Shown here: positions 37,901-43,917 of the stretch, in pieces
Numbering within the stretch: position 1 is the first letter of the stretch
Layout: the number at the start of each line of letters is the position of its first letter
Source: Mactra quadrangularis
Taxonomy: Eukaryota; Mollusca; Bivalvia; Venerida; Mactridae
DNA: 64,000 bases
Direction: 5' to 3'
Assembly: GCA_025267735.1 (NCBI GenBank)
Contig: CM046301.1
Location: 58,423,872 to 58,487,871 of the forward strand
The notes under the pieces: model-generated
What the model saw: the letters and a program-made list of their open reading frames with translations, nothing else
The model's database searches: none
Told to the model about the DNA's origin: nothing
Made by a program: the position numbers and the translations under genes

Positions 37901-38204
37901 TATGTTTAATACAAATTCTCTAAGTCGTGGCCAGTCAACGCCCCAACCACGAACTCCAACATTGTCATCAGAAATGACTCGAACTGTTCACTCTACCACC
38001 ACACGGACGCAAAGTGTATCACAGTTGCCCTTCAGTTCTGTTCAAAACGTGCAGGTGCATAGTGCTACATTACCAAGATGTAGAGACAGAGACTCAGTGA
38101 GGAGTGATACGTCGGAAAATATATTCAACTTTAACGGAGATAATGATATACCGGCATTGCCACCAAAAACATACAGATCACATGCTCGCAAGCAAAGCAG
38201 TTAA
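7808..38204 (+). CDS. SOS1: Son of sevenless (Ras/Rac guanine-nucleotide exchange factor), 24 coding exons
   Basis: SOS exchanges GDP for GTP on Ras at the plasma membrane after recruitment by the adaptor Grb2, coupling receptor tyrosine kinases to MAPK signalling. Exons: 7808-7909, 8890-9165, 11148-11231, 12697-12777, 13856-14053, 15492-15632, 16189-16299, 16972-17070, 18693-18820, 19221-19351, 20722-20910, 21466-21586, 22500-22583, 23828-24040, 25398-25517, 26104-26260, 27227-27328, 28740-28895, 29621-29803, 30570-30687, 31613-31785, 32442-32555, 35959-36205, 37648-38204. All introns are GT/AG and all phases join, giving 1294 residues (human SOS1 has 1333). Domain order: double histone fold (about 1-190), DH (195-390), PH (440-550), REM (590-735), Cdc25 catalytic domain (770-1010), proline-rich tail (1028-1294). 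The start is the only in-frame ATG before the conserved [15 protein letters not shown] single invertebrate gene equivalent to vertebrate SOS1 and SOS2 is expected. Confidence 0.97.
8890..9165 (+). CDS. SOS1: SOS exon 2 (35-126), histone fold
   Basis: Contains [37 protein letters not shown] and [10 protein letters not shown], the hallmark first histone-fold segment. Phase 0 at both ends. Confidence 0.97.
9209..10085. mobile_element. Tc1/mariner-pogo type MITE, TA target site (SOS intron 2)
   Basis: Ends are CAGTGTAACCTGCATTAA and its inverse TTAATGCAGGTTACACTG, flanked by TA on both sides. CAGT ends and TA duplication are standard for Tc1/mariner/pogo. 877 bp; no transposase frame remains. 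Confidence 0.85.
10228..10400. repeat. Dispersed repeat related to 42780-42950 and 19075-19180
   Basis: Shares ordered blocks (GTTGCC...TTGGACAACTA, TTTACTTGCC, CAAGTTG...CCCAAATATAGGT, TTTAATGTTGAGCC) with the other two. A short MITE-like family; ends not resolved. Confidence 0.5.
10683..10955 (-). mobile_element. 397-bp-family element, internally deleted copy (SOS intron 2)
   Basis: Has the CAAT and GATTG ends of the family but lacks about 120 bp near one end. Flanked by ACATGCACA / ACATGCAAA, an 8-of-9 target duplication. Other copies: 18268, 21959, 29930, 61568. Confidence 0.8.
11148..11231 (+). CDS. SOS1: SOS exon 3 (127-154), histone fold
   Basis: 28 codons reading [20 protein letters not shown], continuing YIAADILK, the second histone-fold helix. 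It was too short for a simple ORF scan and was found by homology; acceptor TTGTAG, donor GTGAGT. Confidence 0.97.
11330..11850 (+). mobile_element. Pearl-like element with about 2.5 tandem core units (SOS intron 3)
   Basis: Starts TAGCTCCACTTTATGAAGTA, ends TTTGACAGCTCTTGTTAT. Between them a ~170-bp core recurs (ACTGCAACTGTTTTATTTCT ... CATCTCATGTGACAAGGTTC). Layout resembles the bivalve pearl elements; the assignment is inference. Confidence 0.55.
12364..12638 (-). mobile_element. tRNA-derived SINE (SOS intron 3)
   Basis: On the minus strand a tRNA-like head lies at about 12575-12638, with the B-box complement GGTTTGAACCTGGGACC. The body runs to about 12364. Family distinct from the SINEs with the TTTAACGCC tail. 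Confidence 0.6.
12697..12777 (+). CDS. SOS1: SOS exon 4 (155-181), histone fold
   Basis: 27 codons, [15 protein letters not shown] then [12 protein letters not shown]. Acceptor TTTCAG, donor GTAAGC. Confidence 0.97.
12811..13101 (-). mobile_element. SINE family A (SOS intron 4)
   Basis: Minus orientation. tRNA-like head at the high-coordinate end (B-box complement GGCATTCGAACCCGTACC), body shared with 26711-26999 and 58305-58600, tail (AATA)n read as ATTTATTTATTTTA at 12811. Confidence 0.8.
13856..14053 (+). CDS. SOS1: SOS exon 5 (182-247), start of DH
   Basis: [12 protein letters not shown] closes the histone domain; [20 protein letters not shown] and IKVFRQPF open the DH domain (conserved region 1). 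Confidence 0.96.
14172..14392 (+). mobile_element. SINE family D with target duplication (SOS intron 5)
   Basis: tRNA-like head: GGCGTAGTGGTTAACATG as A box and GGTTCGAGCCCCATC as B box. GTAGTTCT flanks it at 14160-14167 and 14393-14400, a direct duplication supporting retrotransposition. Confidence 0.75.
14668..15063. mobile_element. hAT-type MITE, 8-bp target duplication (SOS intron 5)
   Basis: Ends TAGGGCTGTCACGATA and CGTGACAGCTCTA are near-perfect inverted repeats. CTGTACAT precedes (14660-14667) and follows (15064-15071), the 8-bp duplication typical of hAT elements. Related, older copy at about 54314-54851. Confidence 0.88.
15492..15632 (+). CDS. SOS1: SOS exon 6 (248-294), DH
   Basis: [20 protein letters not shown] corresponds to [20 protein letters not shown] in human SOS1; ends CFQDIAE. 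Confidence 0.96.
15874..16073 (+). mobile_element. SINE family C, head like a class II tRNA (SOS intron 6)
   Basis: GTGGCTGAGCGGTTGCAACG is a classic Leu/Ser-type A box; B box GGTACGAATCCCATCC lies about 50 bp on, leaving room for a long variable arm. Relatives at 52688-52830 (inverted), 52875-53060 and 28100-28260. Confidence 0.7.
16189..16299 (+). CDS. SOS1: SOS exon 7 (295-331), DH
   Basis: 37 codons ([15 protein letters not shown] and so on) in the most diverged part of the DH domain. Supported by splice sites, phase and position between two clear exons. Confidence 0.9.
16705..16922. mobile_element. Tourist-like MITE, TTA target site (SOS intron 7)
   Basis: 218 bp with inverted ends GGCCACAACAAGTTGAT / ATCAACTTGTTGTGGCC and TTA on both sides. 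Ends and 3-bp duplication fit the PIF/Harbinger group. Other copies: 29140-29358 and 59338-59552. Confidence 0.88.
16972..17070 (+). CDS. SOS1: SOS exon 8 (332-364), DH
   Basis: [20 protein letters not shown] then LHYFEVIK, the conserved helix of the DH domain that contacts the GTPase. Donor is GTTAGC, a weaker form. Confidence 0.97.
17583..17893 (-). mobile_element. SINE family B (SOS intron 8)
   Basis: Minus orientation: (AAAC)n tail complement TTTGTTTGTTTG, then GGGTTTAACGCCGT, a body shared with 59904-60190, and the tRNA-like head complement CGAACCCACAACCCCTCG ... CAACTGAGCTAGCC at the high end. The tail is widespread in mollusc SINEs (general knowledge). Confidence 0.85.
18268..18664 (+). 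mobile_element. 397-bp-family element (SOS intron 8)
   Basis: Starts CAATCTCCGTAAACAGATAT, ends TTTTAATCAGATTG. Exact 9-bp target duplication GCTTACTTT at 18259-18267 and 18665-18673. No ORF. Confidence 0.92.
18693..18820 (+). CDS. SOS1: SOS exon 9 (365-407), DH-PH linker
   Basis: [20 protein letters not shown] then [15 protein letters not shown]. Ends in phase 2 inside a tryptophan codon. Confidence 0.93.
19075..19180 (+). repeat. Dispersed repeat fragment related to 10228 and 42780 (SOS intron 9)
   Basis: Shares TTACAAGTTG, CCCAAAATTTAGGTAGTCA and TTTAATGTTGAGTC with the other two copies. Confidence 0.45.
19221..19351 (+). CDS. SOS1: SOS exon 10 (407-450), linker and PH start
   Basis: [20 protein letters not shown] then SCSEFIL matches [21 protein letters not shown] of human SOS1. 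Confidence 0.96.
20215..20350. repeat. Dispersed repeat, inverted relative at 60480-60610 (SOS intron 10)
   Basis: Contains ACCACCAAACCACTGATTAT and TTTAAACCATTGCAACTTAA, whose reverse complements occur in order at 60480-60610. Element ends not defined. Confidence 0.55.
20722..20910 (+). CDS. SOS1: SOS exon 11 (451-514), PH
   Basis: [20 protein letters not shown], then [22 protein letters not shown] strands with the basic, lipid-binding side. Donor GTTGGT is non-consensus at +3/+4 but phase demands it. Confidence 0.95.
20945..20985 (+). mobile_element. SINE head fragment (SOS intron 11)
   Basis: GTTGCGCAGTTGGTAGGGCA matches the A-box region of family A; the rest of the SINE is absent. Confidence 0.35.
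21144..21300. mobile_element. Truncated GGGC-end MITE (SOS intron 11)
   Basis: GGCCCGTTCCACTATGCAAG and later GCTAGCGATATGTAGCAAG resemble the left part of the element at 52196-52623. The right end is missing. Confidence 0.45.
21466..21586 (+). CDS. SOS1: SOS exon 12 (514-554), PH C-terminal helix
   Basis: [20 protein letters not shown] then [16 protein letters not shown], the PH helix; same wording as human [16 protein letters not shown]. Confidence 0.97.
21959..22355 (+). mobile_element. 397-bp-family element (SOS intron 12)
   Basis: Same length, ends and orientation as the 18268 copy. ATAGTGCTGT at 21949-21958 and 22356-22365 is a 10-bp target duplication (or 9 bp plus one extra base at the element end). 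Confidence 0.92.
22500..22583 (+). CDS. SOS1: SOS exon 13 (554-582), PH-REM linker
   Basis: [20 protein letters not shown] then LPAPEEY. Acceptor TTACAG, donor GTAAGA, phase 2 both sides. Confidence 0.95.
22690..23010 (+). mobile_element. Non-autonomous repeat with GGCAGGCGG microsatellite (SOS intron 13)
   Basis: GGTGGGCAGGCGGGCAGGCG run, then a core (GCCATTTATTGTCAGATCTT ... ATGATAACATACCATGTTAG ... CTACCTGGCTTTATTTCC) that reappears inverted at 53775-54065. Pearl/Helentron-like layout, inference. Confidence 0.55.
23332..23634 (+). mobile_element. Pearl-like element, single core (SOS intron 13)
   Basis: Left end is a hairpin, ATACCCCCGCTTCGAAGAAG then AGGGGGGTAT, followed by CGTCCGTCCGT and one core unit, ending GCGGGGGTATCACTAGTGAG. 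The same element lies inverted at 54852-55110. Confidence 0.65.
23828..24040 (+). CDS. SOS1: SOS exon 14 (582-653), REM
   Basis: [20 protein letters not shown] and [16 protein letters not shown]: the Ras exchanger motif, which with the Cdc25 domain forms the allosteric Ras-GTP site. Confidence 0.98.
24709..25172. repeat. 36-bp minisatellite with hairpin core, about 13 units (SOS intron 14)
   Basis: Units start every 36 bp from 24721. Core GATACGCATCCATGCGTAAT contains the inverted repeat TACGCAT/ATGCGTA; the rest is TACCCTTTACATTCTG. Because 36 is a multiple of three, both strands stay open (12-residue repeats [12 protein letters not shown] and [12 protein letters not shown]). This is not taken as a gene: it lies in an intron and ends inside low-complexity sequence. 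Confidence 0.95.
25398..25517 (+). CDS. SOS1: SOS exon 15 (653-693), REM
   Basis: [20 protein letters not shown] then [16 protein letters not shown]; the last part matches LKRFRKEYIQPVQLR. Confidence 0.97.
26104..26260 (+). CDS. SOS1: SOS exon 16 (693-745), REM end
   Basis: [20 protein letters not shown], then [20 protein letters not shown]. Acceptor TTTCAG, donor GTATGT. Confidence 0.97.
26445..26548. repeat. 32-bp tandem repeat, about 3 units (SOS intron 16)
   Basis: Unit begins ATGATTATATGGTTTTATAG and repeats at 26452, 26484 and 26516 with almost no change. Confidence 0.9.
26711..26999 (+). mobile_element. SINE family A, full length with 13-bp duplication (SOS intron 16)
   Basis: tRNA-like head: TAGCGCAGTTGGTAGAGCGC (A box) and GGTTCGAATCCCACCC (B box). 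Tail GCGTTAAACCCAATAAATAA. Flanked by TATAAGAACTTGT at 26698-26710 and 27000-27012. The head does not fold as a working tRNA because the anticodon region is too long, so I do not call a tRNA gene. Confidence 0.9.
27052..27192. mobile_element. Short GGG-end MITE (SOS intron 16)
   Basis: GGGTGAGTTGCCTAAGCATA and, inverted, TGCTTAGGCAACTCGCCCC. Belongs with the GGGC-end elements at 35165 and 50763, which share TTGCCTAAGCATATCGCTA. Confidence 0.7.
27227..27328 (+). CDS. SOS1: SOS exon 17 (746-779), Cdc25 start
   Basis: [20 protein letters not shown] aligns with [22 protein letters not shown]. Confidence 0.97.
27530..27645. repeat. Fragment of the CCGGAATT MITE family (SOS intron 17)
   Basis: GGTACAAACAAAAATGTACC and AATGAAAAGTGTGTGTACAG resemble the middle of the copies at 47581 and 49784; the ends are gone. 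Confidence 0.35.
28100..28260 (+). mobile_element. SINE family C, decayed (SOS intron 17)
   Basis: Shares the GTTTCCTTAAGCAAGAGACT and ACCTAAGTTGTAAGAACTTG segments with the 15874 copy; the tRNA head is unreadable. Confidence 0.45.
28328..28590 (-). mobile_element. SINE family B, 5'-truncated (SOS intron 17)
   Basis: Tail complement GGGTTTAACGCCGTAGCAAC, body to about 28590. Same orientation as 17583-17893; no tRNA head. Confidence 0.75.
28740..28895 (+). CDS. SOS1: SOS exon 18 (780-831), Cdc25
   Basis: [20 protein letters not shown] and [14 protein letters not shown]: structural core of the catalytic domain, including the conserved tryptophan of VGSVW. Confidence 0.98.
29140..29358. mobile_element. 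Tourist-like MITE, TAG target site (SOS intron 18)
   Basis: 219 bp, ends GGCCACAACAAGTTGAT / ATCAATTTGTTGTGGCC, TAG on both sides (29137-29139 and 29359-29361). Confidence 0.88.
29621..29803 (+). CDS. SOS1: SOS exon 19 (832-892), Cdc25
   Basis: [50 protein letters not shown]. The NNFNG segment is diagnostic of Ras exchange factors. Confidence 0.98.
29930..30326 (-). mobile_element. 397-bp-family element, inverted (SOS intron 19)
   Basis: Starts CAATCTGATTAAAACCTGAT, opposite to the 18268 and 21959 copies. Exact 9-bp duplication ATATTATAG at 29921-29929 and 30327-30335. Its far end reads GTTG instead of GATTG. Confidence 0.92.
30570..30687 (+). CDS. SOS1: SOS exon 20 (893-932), Cdc25
   Basis: [20 protein letters not shown] leads into the helical hairpin that opens the Ras nucleotide pocket. 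Phase 1 donor. Confidence 0.97.
30772..30980. repeat. Three copies of one 45-bp block, two forming a hairpin (SOS intron 20)
   Basis: The block TTACTGATGAAGGCTCTT with flanks occurs at 30772-30830 (direct), 30865-30910 (direct) and 30929-30974 (inverted). The last two are near-perfect arms around an 18-base centre. Confidence 0.85.
31613..31785 (+). CDS. SOS1: SOS exon 21 (932-989), Cdc25 helical hairpin
   Basis: [18 protein letters not shown] contains the threonine and glutamate of the catalytic hairpin ([12 protein letters not shown] in human). [20 protein letters not shown] follows and is nearly invariant. Confidence 0.98.
31990..32225 (+). mobile_element. SINE family B, 5'-truncated (SOS intron 21)
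   Basis: Body and tail of family B (GGCTTGGTCATGAAATAATT ... AACAGCTAAATCCAGAGATT ... GTGTTAAAACCTAACA). tRNA head missing. Confidence 0.7.
32442..32555 (+). CDS. SOS1: SOS exon 22 (990-1027), Cdc25 end
   Basis: [20 protein letters not shown] then [18 protein letters not shown], matching [17 protein letters not shown]. Confidence 0.97.
32615..32720. repeat. Fragment of the 43590-43917 TIR element (SOS intron 22)
   Basis: AAAGTTTGACTCTGACCTGA and TGTAGTATTAATGCTCGAT match one end of the element at 43590. Confidence 0.6.
33580..34206. repeat. Satellite array, about 213-bp unit, three copies (SOS intron 22)
   Basis: TACAGTTGAAAAAAGCCGA recurs at about 33592, 33804 and 34018. Each unit also has CTCGCGAGTTGTACTTGTTG and AACTGTAATTACTCGATAAA. 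The last unit is interrupted at 34206 by a foldback element and resumes at 34832. Confidence 0.92.
34207..34831. mobile_element. Foldback transposon with GGACAAAAAGTCCC repeats, 9-bp duplication (SOS intron 22)
   Basis: Each end carries several copies of GGACAAAAAGTCCCAT in opposite orientation, in a ladder with matching spacers (TGACACGGGTGG / CCACCCCTGTCA). The unit is itself partly self-complementary. GTTTTAGCG at 34198-34206 and 34832-34840 is a 9-bp target duplication; the sister satellite units carry one uninterrupted GTTTTAGCGTATTGAA. No ORF of its own. Duplication length fits Mutator-like/foldback elements. Confidence 0.93.
34855..34988. repeat. 36-bp tandem repeat, about 3.7 units (SOS intron 22)
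   Basis: CACGTAAAAATGCGGGATTG AGCGGTCCAGGCAGTA (written in two parts) repeats at 34855, 34891, 34927 and 34963. Confidence 0.93.
35165..35632. mobile_element. GGGC-end MITE, AAT target site (SOS intron 22)
   Basis: 468 bp; left GGGCGCCTTGTCTAAGC, right TTAGGCAACAGGCCC; AAT on both sides. Close internal match to 50763-51231 (AAAATGGCT, CACTTCATTTCAC, AGAAAGCGCTTTTTCA). Harbinger-like by duplication length. Confidence 0.8.
35959..36205 (+). CDS. SOS1: SOS exon 23 (1028-1110), start of tail
   Basis: [15 protein letters not shown] matches KKYSYPLKSPGVRP; then Ser/Thr/Pro-rich sequence. Lies after the longest intron (3.4 kb). Phase 1 donor GTAAGA. Confidence 0.95.
36229..36600. mobile_element. 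Possible pearl-like element fragment (SOS intron 23)
   Basis: Starts ACTCCTCAAAACTATGTTTG then GGGGATATATAG, with core-like phrases (AAAGTTATGGCCCTTTGATG). End unclear. Confidence 0.4.
36673..36842. repeat. Imperfect long inverted repeat (SOS intron 23)
   Basis: TTATTTCATACATGATTTGG pairs with CCAAATCACACATGAAATAA; inside, GTGTTTTAAACTGTTT pairs with AAACAGTTTAAAACAC. A MITE-like hairpin. Confidence 0.75.
37648..38204 (+). CDS. SOS1: SOS exon 24 (1110-1294), Grb2-binding tail
   Basis: Carries four proline motifs of the SH3-ligand type: PPPLPPRRR (1144-1152), PPQIPPR (1173-1179), PPPVPPRR (1185-1192) and PALPPK (1278-1283). The third matches the main Grb2-SH3 site of human SOS1 (PPPVPPRRR). 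The end, [11 protein letters not shown], matches the human C-terminal KLPPKTYKREH. Stop TAA 38202-38204. The tail is shorter than in human SOS1. Confidence 0.96.
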
Positions 38205-38745
38205 ATATGGATATATAGTGCATTCGTTACATATATACAGTTGTATACGGCATTCAATTGGATGTTTTGTTTTTTCTTGTGAAAAAAAATCAAGAGGGCA
38301 AAGGACTAACCTTAGTTACATGTAATGATATCATATTTGTTTGGTTTTACTGCAGTATTACATAATGTGTTTAAATGTATGGCTTCTAGATACCAAAATA
38401 CAGCTGTCTTCTGTAGGATTATTATATTTTTTCAATTTATTCAAACATTCTATATACACACTGCCATTTGAACATTGACCTTAAATATGTTCATGTAGCA
38501 TTTTCAATCTGTATCGACAAAAACTTGTTTTCTTACGTATCACTAATTTTAGTCTATACAAAACTAAGCCAATACTTTAAAACTCTGGTTTTAAGTCAAT
38601 TTTGTAGTTGGTCTTTAAAAATGTATTATAAGTGTCCGCTGGTATTTTTGCTTTGATTTTGTAATAAACCTTGAAGCATCACTTTTAAAAGTAAAGTCTG
38701 ACCAGGTTTTATTGCAAGTTATGTTATCTAAGTGAAATAAACATA
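38205..38745 (+). other. SOS1: Probable SOS 3' UTR
   Basis: Follows the SOS stop. Canonical AATAAA hexamers occur at 38663-38668 and 38736-38741; either could set the 3' end. No terminal exon was seen downstream. Confidence 0.55.
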
Positions 38746-40020
38746 AATTAACTGAAGTCTTGCCGGTGAATCAAGTAACTTTTGGTTTATTGATTTGATC
38801 AAGTGACTTGTAAGTAATCTCAGAAAGCAAGCTAACTGTATACATTGTTGCAGTCAAAGCAAATTTAACTGTATCTATTCTAAGTGTGGCTAAAACTAGG
38901 CTAGATGTTTTGTTGTCATGGATGACAGTTTTCTGAACTGATCATGGAGTTAAGGAATTTTAGGATTGAGAAAGGGGTTCTTTTCCTGTGTGAAATTCCG
39001 TAATTTCATGGTTTTGATCAATCTGAACTGTCCCCTATGTGATCTTGAAATCATTTTAAGTCTACAGAGTCATGTTACTTACATGAAGTGTTCATCAATC
39101 AAGCATAATTTTGTGCAGGCTTTAATTAGTGATACACATGTAGCTTAAATCTATTTGTTAGGATTATTGCGCTATCTCTTGCTTCGGAGAGAGCTAGTTC
39201 CAGGGTTGTTACATTATAATTCATTATAAATCTGTCCTTAGAGTTTTGATGTATTCATGTAAATGATTCTACCTGAATATTGTTGTATGACTTCCTTTAC
39301 TTAAGGCAATGTTACACTTACAACTTATTGAAGAAGTATGGGGGAATTTACACTGCTATCTATTTCATAGCATATGATGATGTATGAAAGGTCATGCAAC
39401 TTAATGGCTCCGAAGAAAAGAAAGAAATCTATGAAAGTTTAGCATTTATTTATAGCTGATATTTCCTCATTGGTCAGTTGCAGCACAACTTGCAAATGTT
39501 AGAACTTATTCTTAATCCAAATGCAACTGTAATGAATATTAATATACTCTGGGGTCCATAAGTTTCTTTACATGTATTAAATTTTCAAGTTTGAGGTATA
39601 CTATGATATACTTGACATGTAGTTATAAGTTATAGAACTATTATATAACATGTATAACATGAACCATCAACTATGTTCTTTGTGTATTACATAATTATAT
39701 AAATAGTTATTAATATAACATAAAAAAATACTAAAAAAATGTGTCTGCAATAATTTTTCAATAAAAAATAAGAGAACATTTGAAAAAGTTACATGTGTAA
39801 AGAAACTTTTGAACCCCAGTGTATGCCTGCAAATTTTCATACATTATCAAATGTTGGGATATATTTTTACAAGTGTAAACTACCACTGCTACAATGGTGG
39901 AACTTTCCATTGTTTAATACGACACACTTATCTTACATTCTATATTTTGCTAAGGAAAATTCAGAAAATTCAAGAAATCTATGACGATTTTATTTCATTA
40001 GGAATCTTCTTAAAATAATC
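38746..40020. other. Intergenic, nothing recognised
   Basis: AT-rich spacer between SOS and the LINE. No exon, tRNA or transposon end that I can support. Confidence 0.4.
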
Positions 40021-40023
40021 GAG

Positions 40024-41240
40024 CTAGTTTTGATGGTATTTTTCATTTTCAAAGCATTTGATACTGTGCCTCATGATAAATTACTCCAAAAACTAAACAA
40101 CTATGGTATAAGAGGAAATTTACTTCAGTGGTTAACATGCTTCTTAAAAAAACGGAAAATGAATGTCGTTGTAGAAGGTGAACATTCGGACAGTGTACCG
40201 GTCGAATCCGGAGTTCCTCAGGGCACTGTACTGGGCCCCTTGATGTTTCTATGTCACATCAATGACTTACCCGATACAGTTAAATCCAGTGTACGCCTAT
40301 TCGCGGATGATTGCCTCTTATATCGGACAATTTATACCAGAAACGATCATTTGATTCTTCAAAAAGACCTACAAGAGCTTGAAAAATGGGCAAACCTCTG
40401 GGGAATGCAATTCAATGCAAAAAAGTGCTACATTCTAAGCATACGTCAGAAATCAAACTTTTTCTACGAACTTGATAAGACAATACTTAAACAAGTTAAT
40501 TCAAACCCTTACTTAGGTCTCACAATATCTGAAAACCTTACCTGGGACACACATATAAGTAATATTTGTAAAAAGGCAAATTCTACACTTGGATTTCTTA
40601 AACGTAACCTGAAGAACTGCTCCTTAGACTGCCGTAAAACAGCCTTCATTACATTAGTACGTTCTACTCTCGAATATGGATCAATTATTTGGGACCCTTA
40701 CTTAGTCAAGGACATTAACTCTATAGAAAAAATCCAACGCCAAGCTGCAAGATTTATTACCAAGGACTATACCTCCAGAGAAGATGGATGCATCCAAAAG
40801 ATGATAATGAACCTTAATCTTGATACACTGCAGCAGAGAAGGAAGAACGCCAGGTTAGTCTTCCTATACAAGATAATACGGGGTATGGTGCAGGCCATTG
40901 ACAATACAAGTGATTTGACACCCATTACAAATAAACGTAAAATTAAACCAAAACTTGATTTAAATAGTGAAAATCATAACATTGTGACAAAATTCTGTAT
41001 AAACCATTCTAACTGTTTTAAAACCAAAATCTCAAAAACCCAGCAATACAAAAATTCATTTTTCGTAAAAACCATTCACGACTGGAACGCTCTTGAAGAG
41101 GATATCGCGTGTGCCAGTACAATCGAGGGCTTTAAAACAGCTCTCCAGGGTCGCAACTGACCACATAGCACTCCTCGACGCATCACGCCAGCAGTGGTCA
41201 CTGCGTCGTAAAGAAAAGAAGAAGAAGATATACTCCTGAT
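40024..41240 (+). mobile_element. 5'-truncated LINE with open reverse transcriptase ORF
   Basis: Open to the stop at 41158-41160, 376 codons. It encodes the RT palm and thumb: KAFDTVPHDKLLQKLNNYGI, SGVPQGTVLGPLMFL, catalytic FADD at 40300-40311, KCYILSI, PYLGLTISENLTW, then a C-terminal FFVKTIHDWNALEED. These fit the Jockey/CR1/L2 group of non-LTR retrotransposons. Endonuclease and N-terminal RT are missing; the motif-A region reads MVFFIFKAFD where the family has a catalytic D (LxDFSKAFD), so it cannot be active. After the stop come about 75 bp ending in a GAA-rich run (to about 41230), a possible 3' tail. The undamaged frame suggests a fairly recent insertion. Confidence 0.85.
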
Positions 41241-42779
41241 GGCAAATTTACCAAATGACTGTATTCAAATCTTAAGGAATGTTCTATTTCCTGATATTTC
41301 TCTGGTGAACGTTGTAAGGTTAAGATACAATTTGCACAAACAAGTACTTGTTTACATAAACAGTTAAATTAACTCAACTTTTTTTAAGGATGAAACACAG
41401 CAGGAATAGAATTTACATAGTAACACATGAACATCAACTTAACTATGTCCAGCCAATGAGTTGTATTATACTGTTTACCTAACATGTACTGATTTTGAAC
41501 TCCCAACTGTACAAGGATGCAAGTACAGGCATACACATGTTTGTTGCTGAAGTTAAGGACAGAAAACTAAATTTTTTGGTACATCAGGCACTCTTATATT
41601 GGGTAAAAAAATACTGAGGTTTTGCTGTATGCTTTGTTTTTTTCACTTGAAGCTAGTGAGCTATGTCTATGAATTGTTTTACGCTGATGTTCATTTTCAT
41701 TTCCTTTTTTGTCTCTGGACAAGTACCCTAATGTTTAAAGCTTGAAAAAAAAATGGTTAAGCTGCAAACCCTACTATAAGTTTTTACTTACTTGGTTATT
41801 TAAAGGTATTCAAACTATGTTTATTTTGTGTTTAATCATACATTATGTATGGGTTTTCATATAAACAGAAAGAAAGACAACTCATTTATTGTTATTGATT
41901 ATATTTAGCTTATCTCCCTTTTTTGTCATAACTATTTTTGTTTTCAGTTCTCTGGAACTCCTTTTTTTGTTAAAAATAGTCTAACTTGGATCTATTTTTT
42001 AATTACAAAATTTTTGGAACTATTTTTTTGAAAAAGTTATGAATGAACTATTTTCAAATCTGTATTCTAACAAAGAACTATTTTTTAATAAGTTGTAATT
42101 GGACCTGGAACTATTTTTTGTTGATTAATGTTACAATTTATTATCTCTGTGATAAATTGAAGAGTTGCATTTAGATTAATAACTTGTGTGTAATTCCACT
42201 CAACTTTATTTTTTTGATTTTTAATTTGTTCTTCATCTTCTCAACGTAATTTTATTTGGACACATGAAACCATTTTGTGTATGAATATTCCTACGTAGTG
42301 CGTCATACATTGTAGAAATTTCCTAATCAACAGTTTGCTACAATGAATCCCTGGCTAGCAATTTTTTTATCTCAATATATTCGGTTTTAGATATCTGAAC
42401 ATTTTCGGAAAGCGTGCTATTTACAGAGACCTTACTCTTGGTTGTGGTAGCTCAAACTAAACTGTTAAAAGAACTAGGCCAATAAAAGAAAGTGCTTTTT
42501 TGAAGCATTATGTAGGAATTTCCTTGAGCATCTGATGCATGGTTCCCCTGAAAGAGATTCCAAGAATCTAAAATAAGATGTTAATCCTTAGTTACTGAAA
42601 GTCTTAAGTTCTATGTAATCTTCATTGAGTTTAAACAAGACATATTTTACAATTAGATAAGAGCTGTACAAGTTTTCAATTGTTGCTTGCAGATAGCACT
42701 TTGCAGTATTCTCCTGATAGAGATATTACAATAATGAATGGGTAATGAGCTTAGTAAAAAATAACTGCCATGACTGTTC
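41241..42779. other. Intergenic, weak repeat of GAACTATTTTT
   Basis: No gene. Between 41935 and 42120 the phrase GGAACTATTTTTT and variants recur five or so times at irregular spacing, a decayed tandem repeat. Confidence 0.45.
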
Positions 42780-42950
42780 AGGGCTCAACATTACCATTTA
42801 AAGTATGTTGCCAGGTTGGACAACTAGCTATATGCTTTACTTGCCCTGACCTAATGTTTAGAAGCAGTGACAAGTTGCCCATACCCAAATATAGGTGACT
42901 AAGGTCCTCAGAAGCAATAGGATGACCCTTAATGTCAAGCCCTGCTGTTA
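42780..42950. repeat. Dispersed MITE-like repeat, GGGCTCAACATTA ends
   Basis: Left AGGGCTCAACATTACC, right TTAATGTCAAGCCCT, an inverted pair. Related to 10228-10400 and 19075-19180. Confidence 0.6.
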
Positions 42951-43589
42951 ATTGATAAGTTATAATAAATTATTTTATGAATGAACAAAGTATATGGCAC
43001 ATTATGCAGGAACAATTTAGTAATTTCATGGCAAACAGTTTCTTTTTATATGCAAATCCTCCTATATGAGTCTAGATTTATGACTTAACTTGGAAGCGAA
43101 ATCTGTTACTGTTAGTTCTTCCATTTAAGTCCACATTTAAAATTTTTCATTGTGAGTCATTTCATATGATAATCAGTAAATTTTAAGGTTGTACTATTGC
43201 TAAAATGTTAAAATTTCTAGACAGCATATGAACCCTTTGATCCTCGGCATTAGGATTGTCAAGATTAAGAATTTATTTCTGTGATATTATTTTGATTACG
43301 ATTAGAAATTACATATTTGAACCTAAATGGGTCAATGTTTCCAATTTTTCCTCTATGCATAAATACCGGTAATGAAACTTAATATAAGTCAAGTAGCTAC
43401 ACGTAAATATGTCTTAGGTATTACAGTTAGATTTTTTTTTGTTCTGAAAAGTATCAAAAACGTTATATATTCCCGGTTTTGATATTTTCAATATGTCAAG
43501 CCGTATTTTCTCAAAAGAAGTCACATTTACTGAGAGAATTCATACATGTACATTGTATAATGATTTGTAACTTACTAGATTTTTTTATG

Positions 43590-43917
43590 CATTAAGTTTG
43601 ACCCTGATCTGACCTTTATGCAAGAATATTCATTTCATTAAATAGGATTGTAGTATTAACGTTCGATACCGATCTGAGTATATCGTTAAATGTAATTTTT
43701 ATACAGGGATAAATTTTGAATGTACATTAAAGCATAAAATGAGTGTATATTACACAGTGGCCGAGAGGATTATACGATGTAAATTGATCGTTTATTTTGA
43801 ATACCTTACCTGCCGAAGAGTAGAATAGGGGTGGTATTGATTTTTGTCGAGATATGTGTAGATAATTATTAGATGCAAATGTGAAAGGTCAGATCGGGTT
43901 CAAACTTTACGCACAAT
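43590..43917. mobile_element. TIR element, about 330 bp
   Basis: Left ATTAAGTTTGACCCTGATCT then GACCTTT; right AAAGGTCAGATCGGG then TTCAAACTTTACGCAC. About 28-bp imperfect inverted ends. Partial copy at 32615-32720. Target duplication not clear. Confidence 0.7.
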
